From an uncultured Verrucomicrobiales bacterium (GTDB lineage Bacteria > Verrucomicrobiota > Verrucomicrobiia > Verrucomicrobiales > Akkermansiaceae): 40,648 nt of DNA. Both the position numbers and the translations under genes were made by a program. Every line of letters starts with the position of its first letter. Position 1 is the stretch's first letter. The DNA is taken from assembly GCA_937916135.1 (NCBI GenBank), contig CALFTQ010000114.1, forward strand, positions 1 through 40,648, read 5' to 3'. Shown in pieces: positions 16,987 to 25,882 of the stretch. The notes beneath the pieces are model-generated. The model searched no databases. It had not been told where the DNA came from and saw only the letters and a program-made list of their open reading frames with translations.

Positions 16987-17871
16987 ATGACTGAAGCTGA
17001 TACCATCACCAACAACGCTAAATCCAACCTGGCGTTCACCCTCATGGACCTCCCCGAGGAGCGCAGGCAGAACATGGCGCGGCTCTACGCCTTCTGCCGC
17101 ATTGTGGACGACATCGTGGATGAACCAGGCATGACCAGTGATGAGCGCCACACCGCCCTCAACCGCTGGATTGACATCATCACCTGCAAAGCCGCCCCCC
17201 TGCCCGGCATTGAGGAAGAGGTGCAGAAGCTCATGGTAGAAATGAAGCTGGATACCGCCCCCCTGCTGGAGCTGATAGAAGGCTGCCGCAGCGATATCTC
17301 GCCCCGGCAGCCACAAACCCGCAGCGAACTCCTGCACTACGCCTACCAGGTAGCCGCCTGCGTGGGCATCTCCAGCGCGGCAGTCATGGGTGCTTCCCCC
17401 GCAGCGCGGGATTATGCCATGGCCCTGGGCTATGCACTCCAGCTTGTGAACATCCTGCGCGATGTGGCAGAAGACTGCCGCAAGCATGGCCGGGTCTACC
17501 TGCCGGCAGACGATATGAAACTCTTCGGAGTCACCATTGATGACATCTACAACCAGCGGTACAACTACCGCATGCGCCAGCTCCTGGCCTACGAAGCAGC
17601 CCTGGCCGAAAAATTCTTCTGCGAATCAGAAGAACTCTACCAGGCCATGAGCGTGGAAGACCGCAACGCTCTCGTCCCCGCCCAGGCCATGAGCCTGATT
17701 TACCACAACGTGCTCGAAAAAATGCAGGATGACGAATACCGCGTCTTCGAACGCCGGTACAGCGTAAATAATTTCCGCAAACTCTGGTTCCTGCTCCGCG
17801 CCCGGATCGGCTCATTTGAATTCCCCAGCATTGCCGAATGGGGATTCCTCTACAACGAAAAAAAGGACTGA
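16987..17871 (+). CDS. Squalene/phytoene synthase family enzyme
   Basis: A 294-residue prenyl synthase that joins two prenyl diphosphates head to head. The two Asp-rich magnesium sites are present: RIVDDIVDEP near residue 40 and NILRDVAEDCRKHGRVYLP near residue 160. Length is typical for squalene or phytoene synthase, and sequence alone does not decide the product. Hopanoid or carotenoid partners (shc, hpnC, hpnE, crtI) are absent from the window. The start at 16987 (ATG) is preferred over an in-frame TTG at 16954 that overlaps the lepB stop. It is probably co-transcribed with lepB. It ends in a weak A/T hairpin just before the STAS gene promoter. Confidence 0.88.
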   Translation: MTEADTITNNAKSNLAFTLMDLPEERRQNMARLYAFCRIVDDIVDEPGMTSDERHTALNRWIDIITCKAAPLPGIEEEVQKLMVEMKLDTAPLLELIEGCRSDISPRQPQTRSELLHYAYQVAACVGISSAAVMGASPAARDYAMALGYALQLVNILRDVAEDCRKHGRVYLPADDMKLFGVTIDDIYNQRYNYRMRQLLAYEAALAEKFFCESEELYQAMSVEDRNALVPAQAMSLIYHNVLEKMQDDEYRVFERRYSVNNFRKLWFLLRARIGSFEFPSIAEWGFLYNEKKD

Positions 17872-17888
17872 ACTTCCGGCCTTTTTGC

Positions 17889-17917
17889 TTGCTTTTCATC
17901 ATTCGGACAGCTAGAAT
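17889..17917 (+). promoter_or_regulatory. Promoter of the STAS gene
   Basis: TTGCTT (17889-17894), a 17-nt spacer and TAGAAT (17912-17917). The start codon is 14 nt later, giving a leader of about 8 nt with no ribosome-binding site. Confidence 0.6.
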
Positions 17918-17931
17918 AACAGAAGCAAGCC

Positions 17932-18480
17932 ATGACCGACTCCTCCCTTACCTACCACGAGTTTGACGACTGCCTCTGGGTGCGCTGCACCAGCCGTGGC
18001 AGCTTTGTTAACAGCCCGGCACTGAAAGCTATTGCCGAGAAATACATAGCTCAGAACGGGCAGCTTATCGTGGTGGATCTGGAAATATGCCCGGGTGTGG
18101 ATTCCACCTTTATGGGCACACTGGCCGGGCTTTCACGCAAGATGATGGCGCAGGGGGGATTCCTCCAGATTGCCACACCTACCCAGCGCACACGCGCCTC
18201 CATGGAAAGCCTGGGGCTGGATATGCTGCTGGATATAGACCCGGCAGATGCAGGCTGGCAGGCCAATATTGCAGAGCGCCGTGCCCAGCTGGCCCAGGGG
18301 AACAGCAAGGAAGCCACTGCCGGCAACATGAATGAACTGGAGCGCACCCGCCACGTGCTGGAGGCGCACAACACCCTGCGCTCCATGAACCACAAGAACA
18401 ACGAAACGTTCGGTTACGTGTGTGAAACGCTGGAGGAAGACCTCATGCGCCACGAGGCCGAACTGGATGAACGCGACTGA
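17932..18480 (+). CDS. STAS-domain protein (anti-sigma-factor antagonist-like) with helical C-terminus
   Basis: A 182-residue soluble protein. Residues about 5-105 look like a STAS domain: a first strand CLWVRC, then LIVVDLEICPGVDSTFMGTLAGLSRKM, where the Ser after Asp sits at the place phosphorylated in SpoIIAA-type antagonists, then FLQIATP and a helix. Residues about 110-182 are acidic and helical (ELERTRHVLEAHNTLRSMNH). Partner kinases (SpoIIAB/RsbW) or phosphatases are not nearby, so its target is unknown. Its last base is the first of the next start codon (TGATG), so it is translationally coupled to the DUF2851 gene. Confidence 0.75.
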   Translation: MTDSSLTYHEFDDCLWVRCTSRGSFVNSPALKAIAEKYIAQNGQLIVVDLEICPGVDSTFMGTLAGLSRKMMAQGGFLQIATPTQRTRASMESLGLDMLLDIDPADAGWQANIAERRAQLAQGNSKEATAGNMNELERTRHVLEAHNTLRSMNHKNNETFGYVCETLEEDLMRHEAELDERD

Positions 18481-19856
18481 TGCTCCGGCTCCGCCAGAAC
18501 CTGGCAGCGCAATACAGAGAATTACTGGCCGAGGTGTACCCGGGCTGTGCCGCAGCCCCGGCGGCAGCACCATTGCCGCCGGAACTCATTGTGCAGAGCT
18601 GGTGGGCAGCAGGGAGGGTTCAGCGGGATGGGCAGACCCGGAACCATGGCAAAATCCGCGTGCTCGATGCCGGGCGCTGGAACCGCAGCTCCGGGCCGGA
18701 TTTCACCCACGCAGAAATCGAATTAAACGGAGTCCGCATTCGTGGAGATATCGAAATCGACCCGGCAGCGCAGGATTGGGAGCGGCACGGGCACGGAGCC
18801 AACCCGGACTTTAACAACGTGGTGCTGCACGTAGTGCTCACCCCGCCACCGGCAGGGTGGTACACCCGCAACAGCCTGCACCAGGACATCCCCATCCTCT
18901 ACCTCCCGGAAGAAAAGTGGGACCCCGGCTGCAGCCCCCCTGGCAGAGAAGATGACAGCATCCCGCGCTGTCGGCAGCCGCTGGCCGATATGCCGGCAGA
19001 AAAAATCAACCAGCTGCTGCAGGCTGCAGCAGCCTACCGCATGGAACTCAAACGCGGCCAACTGCGAGGCAGAATAGCAGCCGTGGGCGAAAGCCAGGCC
19101 TGGTATGAAGCCTGGGGCACCACCCTGGGCTACAGTGCCAACAAAGAAGCCATGCAGATGCTCACCCTGCGTGCCCCCATCAAAAACCTCGGCAACCATG
19201 CGGAGGCTGTCCTGCTGGGCACGGCGGGCTTCCTCATTCCCGTGTTGCCGCACGCCAGCACCGAAGAAGCGCGGCAATACCACCGCGGCGTCTGGGACAC
19301 CTGGTGGCTCCTGCGCGAGCAGTTCGAGCTGGCGCCGGAACGCGCCCTGCCCTGGTGCAGAAAACCGGCCAGGCCACTGAACCACCCGCAGCGCCGCGTG
19401 GCAGCGCTTGCAGCCTGCGTGCCGCAGTGGAGGCGCATTCTCCCCCTGCTCAATGCAGCAGGCGCCGTAAACCTGTGCAAACTGCTCAGCAGCATCTCCC
19501 ACCCTTTCTGGGAGTCGCACTACACGCTCAGCTCCGCCCCCATGAAGCAAAAGGCGGCGCTCATAGGCCAGCCCCGTATCACCGATTTCCTCACCAACTA
19601 CGTATACCCCAATGATGCAAATGAATACGCCTGGCAAAGTTATCTTGCCATAAAACAAGGCCCCATGCCAGCCAGCATCGGGCGCACCGCCGCCTTGCTG
19701 TTCGGGGAGCGCAGGGAACTCGCAACCACCCTGCGCCACGCCTACGCGCAGCAGGCCCTGCTTCAAATAGACGCAGACTTCTGCACCTGCAATATCTGCC
19801 TGGACTGCGCCTTCCCCGCCCAACTCAGCGAGTGGGCGGAGAAACAGGGAGAATAA
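18480..19856 (+). CDS. DUF2851 family protein
   Basis: A 458-residue soluble protein of unknown biochemical role. The N-terminal region carries the family-like phrase SGPDFTHAEIELNGV followed by RGDIEIDPAAQDWERHGHG and NNVVLHVVL, with regularly placed Asp, Glu and His. That resembles a metal-dependent fold, but no activity is established from the sequence. The C-terminus has a tight Cys cluster, C-T-C-N-I-C-L-D-C near residue 440, which may bind a metal. It overlaps the STAS gene by one base. It converges on folD; no clear terminator lies in the 84-nt gap. The DUF2851 label is by eye. Confidence 0.7.
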   Translation: MLRLRQNLAAQYRELLAEVYPGCAAAPAAAPLPPELIVQSWWAAGRVQRDGQTRNHGKIRVLDAGRWNRSSGPDFTHAEIELNGVRIRGDIEIDPAAQDWERHGHGANPDFNNVVLHVVLTPPPAGWYTRNSLHQDIPILYLPEEKWDPGCSPPGREDDSIPRCRQPLADMPAEKINQLLQAAAAYRMELKRGQLRGRIAAVGESQAWYEAWGTTLGYSANKEAMQMLTLRAPIKNLGNHAEAVLLGTAGFLIPVLPHASTEEARQYHRGVWDTWWLLREQFELAPERALPWCRKPARPLNHPQRRVAALAACVPQWRRILPLLNAAGAVNLCKLLSSISHPFWESHYTLSSAPMKQKAALIGQPRITDFLTNYVYPNDANEYAWQSYLAIKQGPMPASIGRTAALLFGERRELATTLRHAYAQQALLQIDADFCTCNICLDCAFPAQLSEWAEKQGE

Positions 19857-19940
19857 AAGAAAAAGGCACTCCCCCACCCCGCGGTATACGGCAGACAGGC
19901 ATAGAAAGGCTCAGCAGAGCTACAGAACGTGAACTCAGGC

Positions 19941-20822
19941 TCAGCGGGAGAGCTGGCGGCAGGCCTTCACCGTATTCGCCATCAGCATAGCTATGGTCAT
20001 AGGGCCAACCCCGCCGGGAACCGGGGTGATGTAGGAACACTTATCCTTCACCGCCTCGAAATCCACATCACCCACAATACGGTAACCGCGCGGGCGGGTA
20101 GCATCCGCTATGCGGTTGATACCCACATCCAGCACCACGGCCCCCTCCTTCACATAATCGGCATTCACCATCTCCGGGCGGCCCACTGCCGCCACCAGAA
20201 TATCGGCCGTGCGGCAAAGCCCCGGCAAATCCTTCGTGCGGGAGTGCGCAATCGTCACCGTCGCATTAGCTTTCTTGGCCACCAGAAGGTTGGCCATAGG
20301 CTTACCCACAATCATGCTGCGGCCTATAACCACAGCGTGCTTTCCGGCAGTCTCGATGCCATAGGCCTTGAGCAATTCCATGCATCCGAGCGGAGTGCAC
20401 GGCACAAATCCCTCCTCATCCTCCAGCACAAGCTTGGCCACGTTGGCCGGGTGGAAACCATCCACATCCTTGCGGGGGTCAATATTCAGAATAACTGCCT
20501 CCTCATCAATATGGGGAGGTGGCGGGCTCTGCACCAGAATACCATGGATGCGGTCGTCGGCATTCAACTGGTGAATCAGCTCCACAAGCTGCTCCTGCGT
20601 TGTCTCTGCCGGCAAAGCCCACTTCTGGGAATACAAACCCAGATCCGCGCACGCTTTCACCTTGGAGCCCACATAAACCTGTGAAGCAGGGTCTTCCCCC
20701 ACCAGCACCACGGCCAGACCGGGAGTATGCCCCTGGGCTTTCAACTCAGCAATCTCGCGCTGCAGCCCCTCGCGCACCTTAGCCGCAACTTCCTTACCAT
20801 CAATCAGAATCGGATTCATCAT
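19941..20822 (-). CDS. folD: Bifunctional methylenetetrahydrofolate dehydrogenase/cyclohydrolase
   Basis: A cytosolic enzyme linking 5,10-methylene-, methenyl- and 10-formyl-tetrahydrofolate for purine and formyl-Met synthesis. It has 293 residues, normal length. The active-site pair is Y50 and K54 in SQVYVGSKVKAC; further marks are GILVQSPPPPHI, DPRKDVDGFHP, the nucleotide-binding VIGRSMIVGKPMA and the C-terminal PVPGGVGPMTIAML. It starts 2 nt after the DUF374 gene and ends the operon with the secretin, AsmA-like and DUF374 genes. No functional link to secretion is evident. Confidence 0.95.
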   Translation of the reverse strand: MMNPILIDGKEVAAKVREGLQREIAELKAQGHTPGLAVVLVGEDPASQVYVGSKVKACADLGLYSQKWALPAETTQEQLVELIHQLNADDRIHGILVQSPPPPHIDEEAVILNIDPRKDVDGFHPANVAKLVLEDEEGFVPCTPLGCMELLKAYGIETAGKHAVVIGRSMIVGKPMANLLVAKKANATVTIAHSRTKDLPGLCRTADILVAAVGRPEMVNADYVKEGAVVLDVGINRIADATRPRGYRIVGDVDFEAVKDKCSYITPVPGGVGPMTIAMLMANTVKACRQLSR

Positions 20823-20824
20823 TA

Positions 20825-21508
20825 TCAGCTTTCTTCAAGTTCAAAATCGGGTCGCCCGCAAGCCAGCAATCCATCCAGCTTCTCCATATATTCCCGTTGC
20901 CCATCCTCTCCCATATCGGCGGGCACCCACAACGGAGCCTTCACCACGAGGGTGATGCGGGAAAACGGCTTAGGGATCACAAATCCATCCCAGGCTTTCC
21001 GGATACGCCAGCAGTGCGGAATATCTATGCAGAGCGGCAGAATCGGCAACCCGGAAACAGAGGCCAGGCGAATCACCCCCGGGTGGCTCTTGTACCGGGG
21101 GCCTTTGGGGCCATCCGGCGTGATGCACATGCAATACCCCTCCTGCAGCTCACGCAGCATATCCCGGAAACCAGCCACCCCGCGCCGGTGGCTGGAGCCC
21201 CGCACCGTGCGCATGCCATAATCCTCTGCCACAGTTGAAAGCAAAGCGCCATCCTTGCTGGCACTGGTCAGCATGCTCATCGGCACCTTGGCACCCAGGC
21301 AATAGCGGTACACATAGCAGGGAATAAACGTGCGGTTGTGCCACAACGCTATAATGCACTGCTGCTTACCCAGTATCTCCTGTGCTTCACCCTTCAGCAC
21401 AATCTTTTTGCGCAATGTAAAGCACACGCAGGTGATGAAGAACCAGACCAGGTGCCCCACAGGGCGGGTCCACCATTTTGACCGTTTCTCTATGCTCTTG
21501 CTGCTCAC
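20825..21508 (-). CDS. DUF374 family lysophospholipid acyltransferase-like protein
   Basis: A 227-residue membrane-associated protein. It has one N-terminal hydrophobic segment (VGHLVWFFITCVCF), then the acyltransferase-like sequence IIALWHNRTFIPC, SASKDGALLSTVAEDYGMRTVRGSSHRRG, and ITPDGPKGPRYKSHPGVIRLA. The conserved block TPDGPKGP is typical of DUF374, a family related to LpxL and PlsC acyltransferases and often near lipid A genes. It may add an acyl chain to a lipid or lipid A. The start is a GTG. It follows the AsmA-like gene by 20 nt and precedes folD by 2 nt. Confidence 0.8.
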   Translation of the reverse strand: MSSKSIEKRSKWWTRPVGHLVWFFITCVCFTLRKKIVLKGEAQEILGKQQCIIALWHNRTFIPCYVYRYCLGAKVPMSMLTSASKDGALLSTVAEDYGMRTVRGSSHRRGVAGFRDMLRELQEGYCMCITPDGPKGPRYKSHPGVIRLASVSGLPILPLCIDIPHCWRIRKAWDGFVIPKPFSRITLVVKAPLWVPADMGEDGQREYMEKLDGLLACGRPDFELEES

Positions 21509-21528
21509 GGGGAAAATATGGCTATGAT

Positions 21529-23247
21529 TTAAAATGGAGTGGAAGGAGCAAACGGATCTTCCCCCACCTCAAACGGATTACCAGGATCAAGGTCGAAGAG
21601 AGGAGCCGTAGACGGCATGGTCGCGGGCGCGGGCTGCGCTGGCTCGCTTACCGCCGGGGCAGGCGTTGTTTCCTTATTATTCAACATCTGCTCAGTCAGA
21701 AGATTCACGTCCAGTTTATCGAACGGAATACGCTCCGGGCGCTCGCGCCGCGCAATGACAGCTCGGGCCTCCACCTCGGCCATATCATCCCCCGGCATAT
21801 TGCCACGGCCCTTCAGGCGGGTGGATAACACAGCCCACTCTCCCTTGGTGGTGAATATGGGGTCCGGGTGACCATCCGGATACTCTACACGCGCCAGCAC
21901 CTGGGGAATCCCATAATGCAACTCGCCGGAAAGTTCGTTCCCCCGTTTAAGAACTATCGCCCCGCTCAGGCTTGCCAGGTCGCGTTCCACCATAGCCCCT
22001 TCAGAGATGGAAATGGTATAGTCGCCATTCTCGTTATTCAGACTCACATATCCGCGATTCCACGAAATCGGGTTATACAGCCGCCGCTTGACCGGTTCGA
22101 TATGTTCCTGTATAGCCATAAGCGCCGGGAATGAGCTCAGGCACACATCTTTGAGGTGAAACTCGCCCTTAAACTCAGGCGCGCCCCCCGCCTCTGCAAA
22201 GCAAACAGTCGATTTCCCACTCAGTTTACCGTGCGAAACCGATACCGTGCGGGCTGTCAGGATTTCCTCAAAGCGACCCTCAGTAAAATCTGCAAGTGAC
22301 ATATTATCAGACTCCACCGAGAACGGGCCGTTCAATGTCGCCCCGGCGCCGATTTTACCGGCAAACGAGATGGAAGTGCGGCGCTGCTCCGCTTCATCCG
22401 AAGCGGCATCCGTCGTTCCCCGCAGCGAGAAATCGTCAATCCCCTCCTCGGAGACATGCACCTTACCCTCCATGATGCGCACAGTCTTCCATCCTTTGAT
22501 ATCCACACTGCCGCCTTGGAACATCAGAACGCTGGAGCTCCGCGAGCGGTTCGGATAATACAGATACGCCTGCGTATTTTTCAGCTGCAACGGTGCATTC
22601 GCCTCCTCTGCATACTGCACACTGAAATCTTTGCACTCCATGCGGGAGAACTTCCATCTATCCACACCAGCCTGTTCCGGCATCATCATCGTTGTGCCGT
22701 TCCGCAACACAAGCTGCACACGGTCTATCTCAAGCGTCTCACTCCGGAGTACCCCGGTAAGGAAGCTCATCATATCCAGACTGGCCTGGATCCCGTTCAA
22801 TTCCACCCGCTGCAGCATGCTGCCCTCGGGAAACTCTGCCACAAGCGAATTCAGCTGCAGTGACGTTCCGTTGACCCCCGGCCCCTCCACCTGCACCGTT
22901 GTCGCACCCCAGGCCTGCTGCAAAGCCGCCTGCTGCTCACTCAGGTACGTTGAGCTGGACATTATCGACATGCGGTAAAATATAAAGGCTGCGCACACCA
23001 GCACCAGCGCGCAGGTACCTGCCAAAATGTACAGAATGTGATTGCGATTGCGGCGCCGCACGTCGGCAGAGGTCATCATTACCCGGCGTTTCTTGGTCAC
23101 GCGCACCACCTTGGTTCCATCGGCGCGCGTCACAACCGCCCTTGCCCGCTCCTGGGCGGGCTTTTCCTCATTCAAATGCTTAATAATACTGCGAACCTGA
23201 GTCAGGCTTTCCTCTCCTTCTCCGTATTTATCGTCTTGATGGACCAT
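21529..23247 (-). CDS. Single-pass inner-membrane protein with AsmA-like periplasmic region
   Basis: A 572-residue protein. Residues 1-70 are charged and cytosolic (VRSIIKHLNEEKPAQERARA). A transmembrane helix follows at about 72-94 (YILAGTCALVLVCAAFIF). The remainder is periplasmic and made of repeated short strands, such as TSLQLNSLVAEFPEGSML, VELNGIQASLDMMSFL and LEIDRVQLVLRNGT, the pattern of AsmA/TamB-like lipid-handling proteins. The last 60 residues are Pro/Ala-rich and probably disordered. I see no close named family, so the AsmA likeness rests on pattern. It follows the secretin gene by 12 nt and may assist its assembly or carry out a separate envelope task. Confidence 0.5.
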   Translation of the reverse strand: MVHQDDKYGEGEESLTQVRSIIKHLNEEKPAQERARAVVTRADGTKVVRVTKKRRVMMTSADVRRRNRNHILYILAGTCALVLVCAAFIFYRMSIMSSSTYLSEQQAALQQAWGATTVQVEGPGVNGTSLQLNSLVAEFPEGSMLQRVELNGIQASLDMMSFLTGVLRSETLEIDRVQLVLRNGTTMMMPEQAGVDRWKFSRMECKDFSVQYAEEANAPLQLKNTQAYLYYPNRSRSSSVLMFQGGSVDIKGWKTVRIMEGKVHVSEEGIDDFSLRGTTDAASDEAEQRRTSISFAGKIGAGATLNGPFSVESDNMSLADFTEGRFEEILTARTVSVSHGKLSGKSTVCFAEAGGAPEFKGEFHLKDVCLSSFPALMAIQEHIEPVKRRLYNPISWNRGYVSLNNENGDYTISISEGAMVERDLASLSGAIVLKRGNELSGELHYGIPQVLARVEYPDGHPDPIFTTKGEWAVLSTRLKGRGNMPGDDMAEVEARAVIARRERPERIPFDKLDVNLLTEQMLNNKETTPAPAVSEPAQPAPATMPSTAPLFDLDPGNPFEVGEDPFAPSTPF

Positions 23248-23259
23248 GTCTTATTTCTT

Positions 23260-25752
23260 TTAATCGGTCACGTCATTCGGACGCGCACCGGTTCCTACGT
23301 TGCGTCCCGTCGGGTCCACAACGTCAACTTTTACAAACATCAGGAATGCTGTGCGGGTTTTCTCTTCACCGGCAGAGCGGAACAGGCGCCCCACCATGGG
23401 CAGATCCCCCAGCACCGGCAACTTATCTTCATATTTCACCGTGCGAGCCTCCTTCAATCCGCCAATCACCACCACGGCGCCGGAACCCACGGTCACCTTG
23501 GTGTTTTCCATATGGCGCTTGAACACCGGCTTGAGAATCTGGTTCTCGGTCAGCGTAATCTTGGTTGCCTGGGTGTCTTCCTCCGTTATCATGAAGGAAT
23601 TGATGGGCGTCCCCCAGTTCACAAAGCCTTCAAACTCATTGATGGTTACAGTCAGAGCCAGCGTCACATGCTCGCCGTCCGGGGCCACAGATGCGCTGTG
23701 CACCTGCACCACAGAACCCACACCACCTACCGCATCTTCCGTCATGCCGAAACGCACAAACGCATCGGGATGCGCAGGTGAAGCAATCGTGGCATGGCCG
23801 TATTGCGAGTCGCTGGAATCATTATCCCCAAACTCTTTGCCGAGGTAGAACGAAGTCGTATTCACCTGCGGTTCAGTATAGGTCTCCGGGTAGAACATTT
23901 CGTTCACGTTCGCAAACACCACCTGCTCATCCCGCCCCGGGCTCATGATGATGCGGGGATTCGTCATGATATCGGCGCCTTTCTTCTGCGCAGCACCGCG
24001 CATAATCATGGTCACATCACCGGAATTCCACACACCGCGGAAAGACAGGATACCGGGGGCTTTCATTCCCCCATCATAGAGCCCGGCTTTTCCGTTAGTG
24101 ATTAGCGTATCAATATTATCGGTAGAAAAAGCGGATGAGCCGGAGCGCAGCCCCTCCGTTGCGCTGTAGGAATGGGTGGGCAGGTTCACCCCCATACCGG
24201 CCGAGGGCAGCGAGGCAACATCTGAAAGCAGCACGTCCTTGACGCCGGCGCCATACAGGCCCTTGGGCCCCAGATTGAAGTTGAACATCCACTCGAAGCC
24301 CAACTCATTCAGGTCTTTCTCATTCACCTCCATGGCAATGACATTGAGCACCACCGCGCGATCCGTTTCAAGCGGCATCGAGATCAGTTCCTCAATCTCC
24401 TCATGGTTGAATGCCGTATTGCGCACGGTCAGCATGCGGGAAGCGGCGTCATATCGGGCATTAGCCCCCTCCGGGAAGGATACCCCCATTTCCTTCAATG
24501 CCATTACCGGATTCACACGCTTGACGATGACCCGGGAAGAAGAAGAAAAATCATCCTCTTCCTCCTCATCATCATCACCACCGGAAGCAGGCGCATCGAA
24601 AAAATGAGGTGGCACCGAGTACACACGCTCCACCAGGGGGCCGAAATCTCGCCCGGAGAAAGAAAGTTCCACACCCAGCGGGGTGATATAGTGCGTGATA
24701 CCCAGCTGTTTATCCAGCACATTGAGCAAATCATACACCGAAACATCGTTCAGATGGAGATTAACCAGCCGGGTCATAATGGTCTTGTACCCTTCAGACT
24801 CCCTGTCCCCGAACTCAGATAAAATGTTGATCTTGCGCCCGGCGCCCTGGCCCTGCGCCTCAAAGCGGGCTATCTGCCCCTGCAGCGCCTCCACCACATC
24901 CCGGACCGTCGCATCCTCGAAAACAATCTGGGGCAATACCATTTCCTTGAGCGCAGCTGCTATGCGCTCCTCGGTCTCGGCATCCTCCCGAACCACCGAA
25001 CCGGACTCCGTGGTCGCATACTCGCCGATGACGTTCTCAACCGGCGCGGGTTCTTCCCACGTCTTATCAACCTCGCTCAATGCCTTGGCGCGGTATGAGT
25101 CGCGGGCAGCAGCGGCATACTGCCGTTTCCTGTTCTGCACCAGTTCCTTACCACGAATCGCAGCAGTATTGTAACGATCTATCCGGAGCACGGATTCAAA
25201 CGTAGCCTGAGCCTTGTCAAAACTTCCCAGGTCATAATAACCATAGGCAAGCGAAAGAAGGCGGTTCACCTCTGCCACGTTTGCCACATGCTCGGGACTC
25301 AGGGCCGGGTTCGTACGCTCCGGGTCCTGGGTCTTTACCAGCTCATGCTGTGCAAATTTATGACCGGGGGAAAGCGTGAGCGCCTCCTTCATGAACTCCA
25401 CGGCTTCATCCGTGCGCCCCACCTTGCGGTAATCCATCCCCTTGGCCACCAATGCATCTGCCAGGCTATCCCTGATAAACTTCACCTGTTTCTCAGAAGC
25501 GGGAGCCTTGGGCACAGCCGCCAGCGCTTCTCGATACAAATCCACCGCCTCACTATAACGCCCCGCAGTATAAGCCGTGCGTGCCTCCTGCACTTTCTGC
25601 ATAGCATCGCGCATCGACTGCTGGCGACGCGCAGTTTCCTGAGCCGCAGTGGATAAGCCATCCACCTCCTGAGCTCCGGCCTGGGGAGAAAAAGACAGTG
25701 CTACAGATGTTACCAGAGAGAAGAGTACAGAGCGAGATGTGAAGCCATTCAT
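23260..25752 (-). CDS. Secretin with N-terminal TPR repeats (Amuc_1098-like)
   Basis: An outer-membrane gated pore for a type II secretion or type IV pilus-like system, 830 residues. A signal peptide (residues 1 to about 27, ending PQAGAQ) is followed by TPR-like helices at about 40-220 (YSEAVDLYREALA, DEAVEFMKEALTLSP). An N-domain comes at about 270-380 (DATVRDVVEALQGQ...YDLLNVLDKQLGI), then a Glu/Asp/Ser linker, a second N-domain, and the secretin core ending VVVIGGLKEARTVKYEDKLP and VLGDLPMVGRLFRS, the classical secretin signature. The ATG at 25752 is used, with GGTGG 8 nt before it; 25767 is possible but overlaps a promoter-like element. No ATPase or pilM/N/O genes are nearby. Confidence 0.88.
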   Translation of the reverse strand: MNGFTSRSVLFSLVTSVALSFSPQAGAQEVDGLSTAAQETARRQQSMRDAMQKVQEARTAYTAGRYSEAVDLYREALAAVPKAPASEKQVKFIRDSLADALVAKGMDYRKVGRTDEAVEFMKEALTLSPGHKFAQHELVKTQDPERTNPALSPEHVANVAEVNRLLSLAYGYYDLGSFDKAQATFESVLRIDRYNTAAIRGKELVQNRKRQYAAAARDSYRAKALSEVDKTWEEPAPVENVIGEYATTESGSVVREDAETEERIAAALKEMVLPQIVFEDATVRDVVEALQGQIARFEAQGQGAGRKINILSEFGDRESEGYKTIMTRLVNLHLNDVSVYDLLNVLDKQLGITHYITPLGVELSFSGRDFGPLVERVYSVPPHFFDAPASGGDDDEEEEDDFSSSSRVIVKRVNPVMALKEMGVSFPEGANARYDAASRMLTVRNTAFNHEEIEELISMPLETDRAVVLNVIAMEVNEKDLNELGFEWMFNFNLGPKGLYGAGVKDVLLSDVASLPSAGMGVNLPTHSYSATEGLRSGSSAFSTDNIDTLITNGKAGLYDGGMKAPGILSFRGVWNSGDVTMIMRGAAQKKGADIMTNPRIIMSPGRDEQVVFANVNEMFYPETYTEPQVNTTSFYLGKEFGDNDSSDSQYGHATIASPAHPDAFVRFGMTEDAVGGVGSVVQVHSASVAPDGEHVTLALTVTINEFEGFVNWGTPINSFMITEEDTQATKITLTENQILKPVFKRHMENTKVTVGSGAVVVIGGLKEARTVKYEDKLPVLGDLPMVGRLFRSAGEEKTRTAFLMFVKVDVVDPTGRNVGTGARPNDVTD

Positions 25753-25826
25753 AGCAAGTGCCACCATACTACCAAATCACACAGCAAAAGTCACTCTAAA
25801 AGTGAGTCCTTTTTCAATTTTTGCAG

Positions 25827-25860
25827 CAAAACGGCGGCCCCCCTCCCGGAGAACCGCCGT
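25827..25860 (-). terminator. Terminator of rpoD
   Basis: On the minus strand, a 7-bp GC stem ACGGCGG/CCGCCGT (25860-25854 with 25837-25831) with an inner CTCC/GGAG helix, followed by TTTTGC. It lies between rpoD and the secretin gene. Confidence 0.7.
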
Positions 25861-25882
25861 CAGAATCGGGATACCGCCCGCT

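Noticed and set aside
19857..19940. Terminator between DUF2851 and folD genes
   Set aside because: I could not find a stem of useful length followed by a T run in this gap.
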